In this document: positions 63,108-64,000 of the stretch, one piece after another
How the letters are laid out: each line of letters starts with the position of its first letter
Position numbering within the stretch: position 1 is the first letter of the stretch
NCBI RefSeq assembly: GCF_029814175.1
Contig: NZ_CP122312.1
Location: 2,728,001 to 2,792,000 of the forward strand
From: Halospeciosus flavus
GTDB taxonomy: Archaea; Halobacteriota; Halobacteria; Halobacteriales; Halobacteriaceae
DNA length: 64,000 bases
Direction of reading: 5' to 3'
Made by a program: the position numbers and the translations under genes
Notes under the pieces: generated by a model
What the model saw: the letters and a program-made list of their open reading frames with translations, nothing else
Databases searched by the model: none
What the model was told of the DNA's origin: nothing

Positions 63108-64000
63108 GGAGGGGCGTACACGCCGTCGCGATGGCGCTCCTGGTGGTGAGCGCCAGTTTCGTGGGAGTGGTGGCGTTTAGTGGGACGGCGAGCGCCCATG
63201 TTGATAGAGTAAATCTCACTAAGTATACGGTAAACACGACAGAAAATACAACTGCTGAGGCGTGGGGTCACGGGAACAGGAATATTACCTTTTCAGTTGA
63301 CGTTGACCAAGACGGAGTTATCCAGAAAGACGAGATAATTGGGACGAAACTGTCGGACAGTTCTGGATATGCGTCCCTGGAATTTGCACCGAAAGATATC
63401 GGCATCAACGAGAGTGGCATGTACGGAGTGTACGCAGAGGACGAACATCAGAACTTCACATACCCAGTCGACACCTCGAAATTCAATGGAAGCACCACTC
63501 TCGAAGTCGATACGACACCCCCGAATATCACGGACTACGCTGCGACCAACCCATCTGCGCAAGACCTCAATATTTCCTTTACCTCAAACGAGTCTCTCTC
63601 CAAAATCTTTGTGAGTATCACTGGACCAGAGAACGCTTCGTTGACAGAGGGAGACTTCTCCGAGGTGAGTAGTGACCCTTACGTCAGTCCCTATATGTAT
63701 GTCGGGACCTACACAGCCAATACCGACGGCAACTACTCAGTGACGCTCGTGACTGCCGAAGATTTGCAGGGTAACGACGCATCGAATGAGAGCGACTGGG
63801 TCATCGTCGACACCGAGAAACCCGAAGTCTGGAACGGCTCCTCCTACGACGCGACCAACGGGAACGGCATCGTCAATAACTCCGACAAGGTCACCGTCAC
63901 GGCCAACGTCACCGACGAGTTCCTCCGGAACGTCTGGGTGAACGCGTCGGCGTTCGGCGCCGGGAACGTCTCGCTCGACTACAACGAGTCGACGCCGGAA
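63104..64000 (+). CDS. Secreted, heavily N-glycosylated S-layer-like protein (5' part)
   Basis: The visible 299 codons are open to the window end. A Sec-type signal (RRGVHAVAMALLVVSASFVG followed by VVAFSGTASA, cut expected before HVD) is followed by a sequence with more than a dozen N-X-S/T sequons (NLT, NTT, NIT, NFT, NESD...). The pattern resembles haloarchaeal surface-layer or large secreted glycoproteins. Up to about 63780 third codon positions are AT-rich, afterwards GC-rich as in the rest of the window: the gene looks mosaic. Confidence 0.7.
   Translation, partial: MRRGVHAVAMALLVVSASFVGVVAFSGTASAHVDRVNLTKYTVNTTENTTAEAWGHGNRNITFSVDVDQDGVIQKDEIIGTKLSDSSGYASLEFAPKDIGINESGMYGVYAEDEHQNFTYPVDTSKFNGSTTLEVDTTPPNITDYAATNPSAQDLNISFTSNESLSKIFVSITGPENASLTEGDFSEVSSDPYVSPYMYVGTYTANTDGNYSVTLVTAEDLQGNDASNESDWVIVDTEKPEVWNGSSYDATNGNGIVNNSDKVTVTANVTDEFLRNVWVNASAFGAGNVSLDYNESTPE

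Overview
The window comes from a haloarchaeon (class Halobacteria). Evidence: high GC (roughly two thirds by eye) with GC-rich third codon positions; very acidic proteins; archaeal information-processing genes (ribosomal protein S19e, PDCD5, aIF5B, a PAN-type proteasome ATPase, Nob1, TrmY, Pus10, archaeosine TgtA and ArcS); haloarchaeal families (PitA, DUF5811/DUF5812-type proteins, small acidic or one-helix proteins); twin-arginine signal peptides; and many genes whose TATA element lies about 27 bases before the start codon, as in leaderless haloarchaeal transcripts. There is no rRNA operon and no CRISPR array. I read three intact tRNAs (Thr-GGT, Gly-CCC, Pro-CGG) and one decayed tRNA-Gly copy.

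Layout. 1-1.1 kb: divergent molybdate/tungstate binding protein and ModE-type regulator sharing an operator-like palindrome. 1-10.3 kb: a DapA-family protein without its catalytic residues, tRNA-Thr, enoyl-CoA hydratase, NadE, a gamma-carbonic-anhydrase-like protein, a tandem tRNA-Gly duplication, an Nmad3-like protein, a left-handed beta-helix acyltransferase and PitA. 10.4-19.8 kb: small proteins, HisS, a DMT transporter, the S19e/PDCD5/PP-loop group, a flippase-like protein, ThiL, a site-2 protease and a MobB-MoaE fusion. 19.9-32.5 kb: pyrH-lysS, a PDZ site-2 protease, PadR, TruA, an M28 peptidase, a rhomboid protease, PepF, PAN and pyruvoyl arginine decarboxylase. 33-44.8 kb: aIF5B, a possible small RNA, PRC-barrel/Nob1, a CPBP protease, Pgi, membrane proteins and secF-secD. 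44.9-54.9 kb: an accessory stretch with a broken IS630 transposase, RnhB/Pus10, TrmY, tRNA-Pro, a 1-kb decayed island, a frameshifted ORF, an orphan m4C-type methyltransferase and a TnpB element. 55-64 kb: Nudix, a Tat-exported propeller joined to a pseudokinase, TgtA, a second propeller gene stopped by one amber codon, a cold-shock protein, ArcS and the start of an S-layer-like glycoprotein gene.

Recurrent themes: (i) tRNA maturation (TruA, Pus10, TrmY, TgtA + ArcS); (ii) molybdenum (binding protein, ModE, MoaE); (iii) membrane proteolysis: two site-2 proteases, a rhomboid and a CPBP protease.

The least explained locus is 55.5-60.6 kb: two Tat-exported PQQ-type propellers flank tgtA. One carries a transmembrane helix and a cytoplasmic kinase-like domain that has lost its catalytic motifs; the other is interrupted by a single in-frame TAG. 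Other points worth checking are a 20-bp palindrome shared by two distant 3' ends, a tRNA-like hairpin transcript at 35.06 kb, and a composition break plus a 13-codon leader ORF in the S-layer-like gene.
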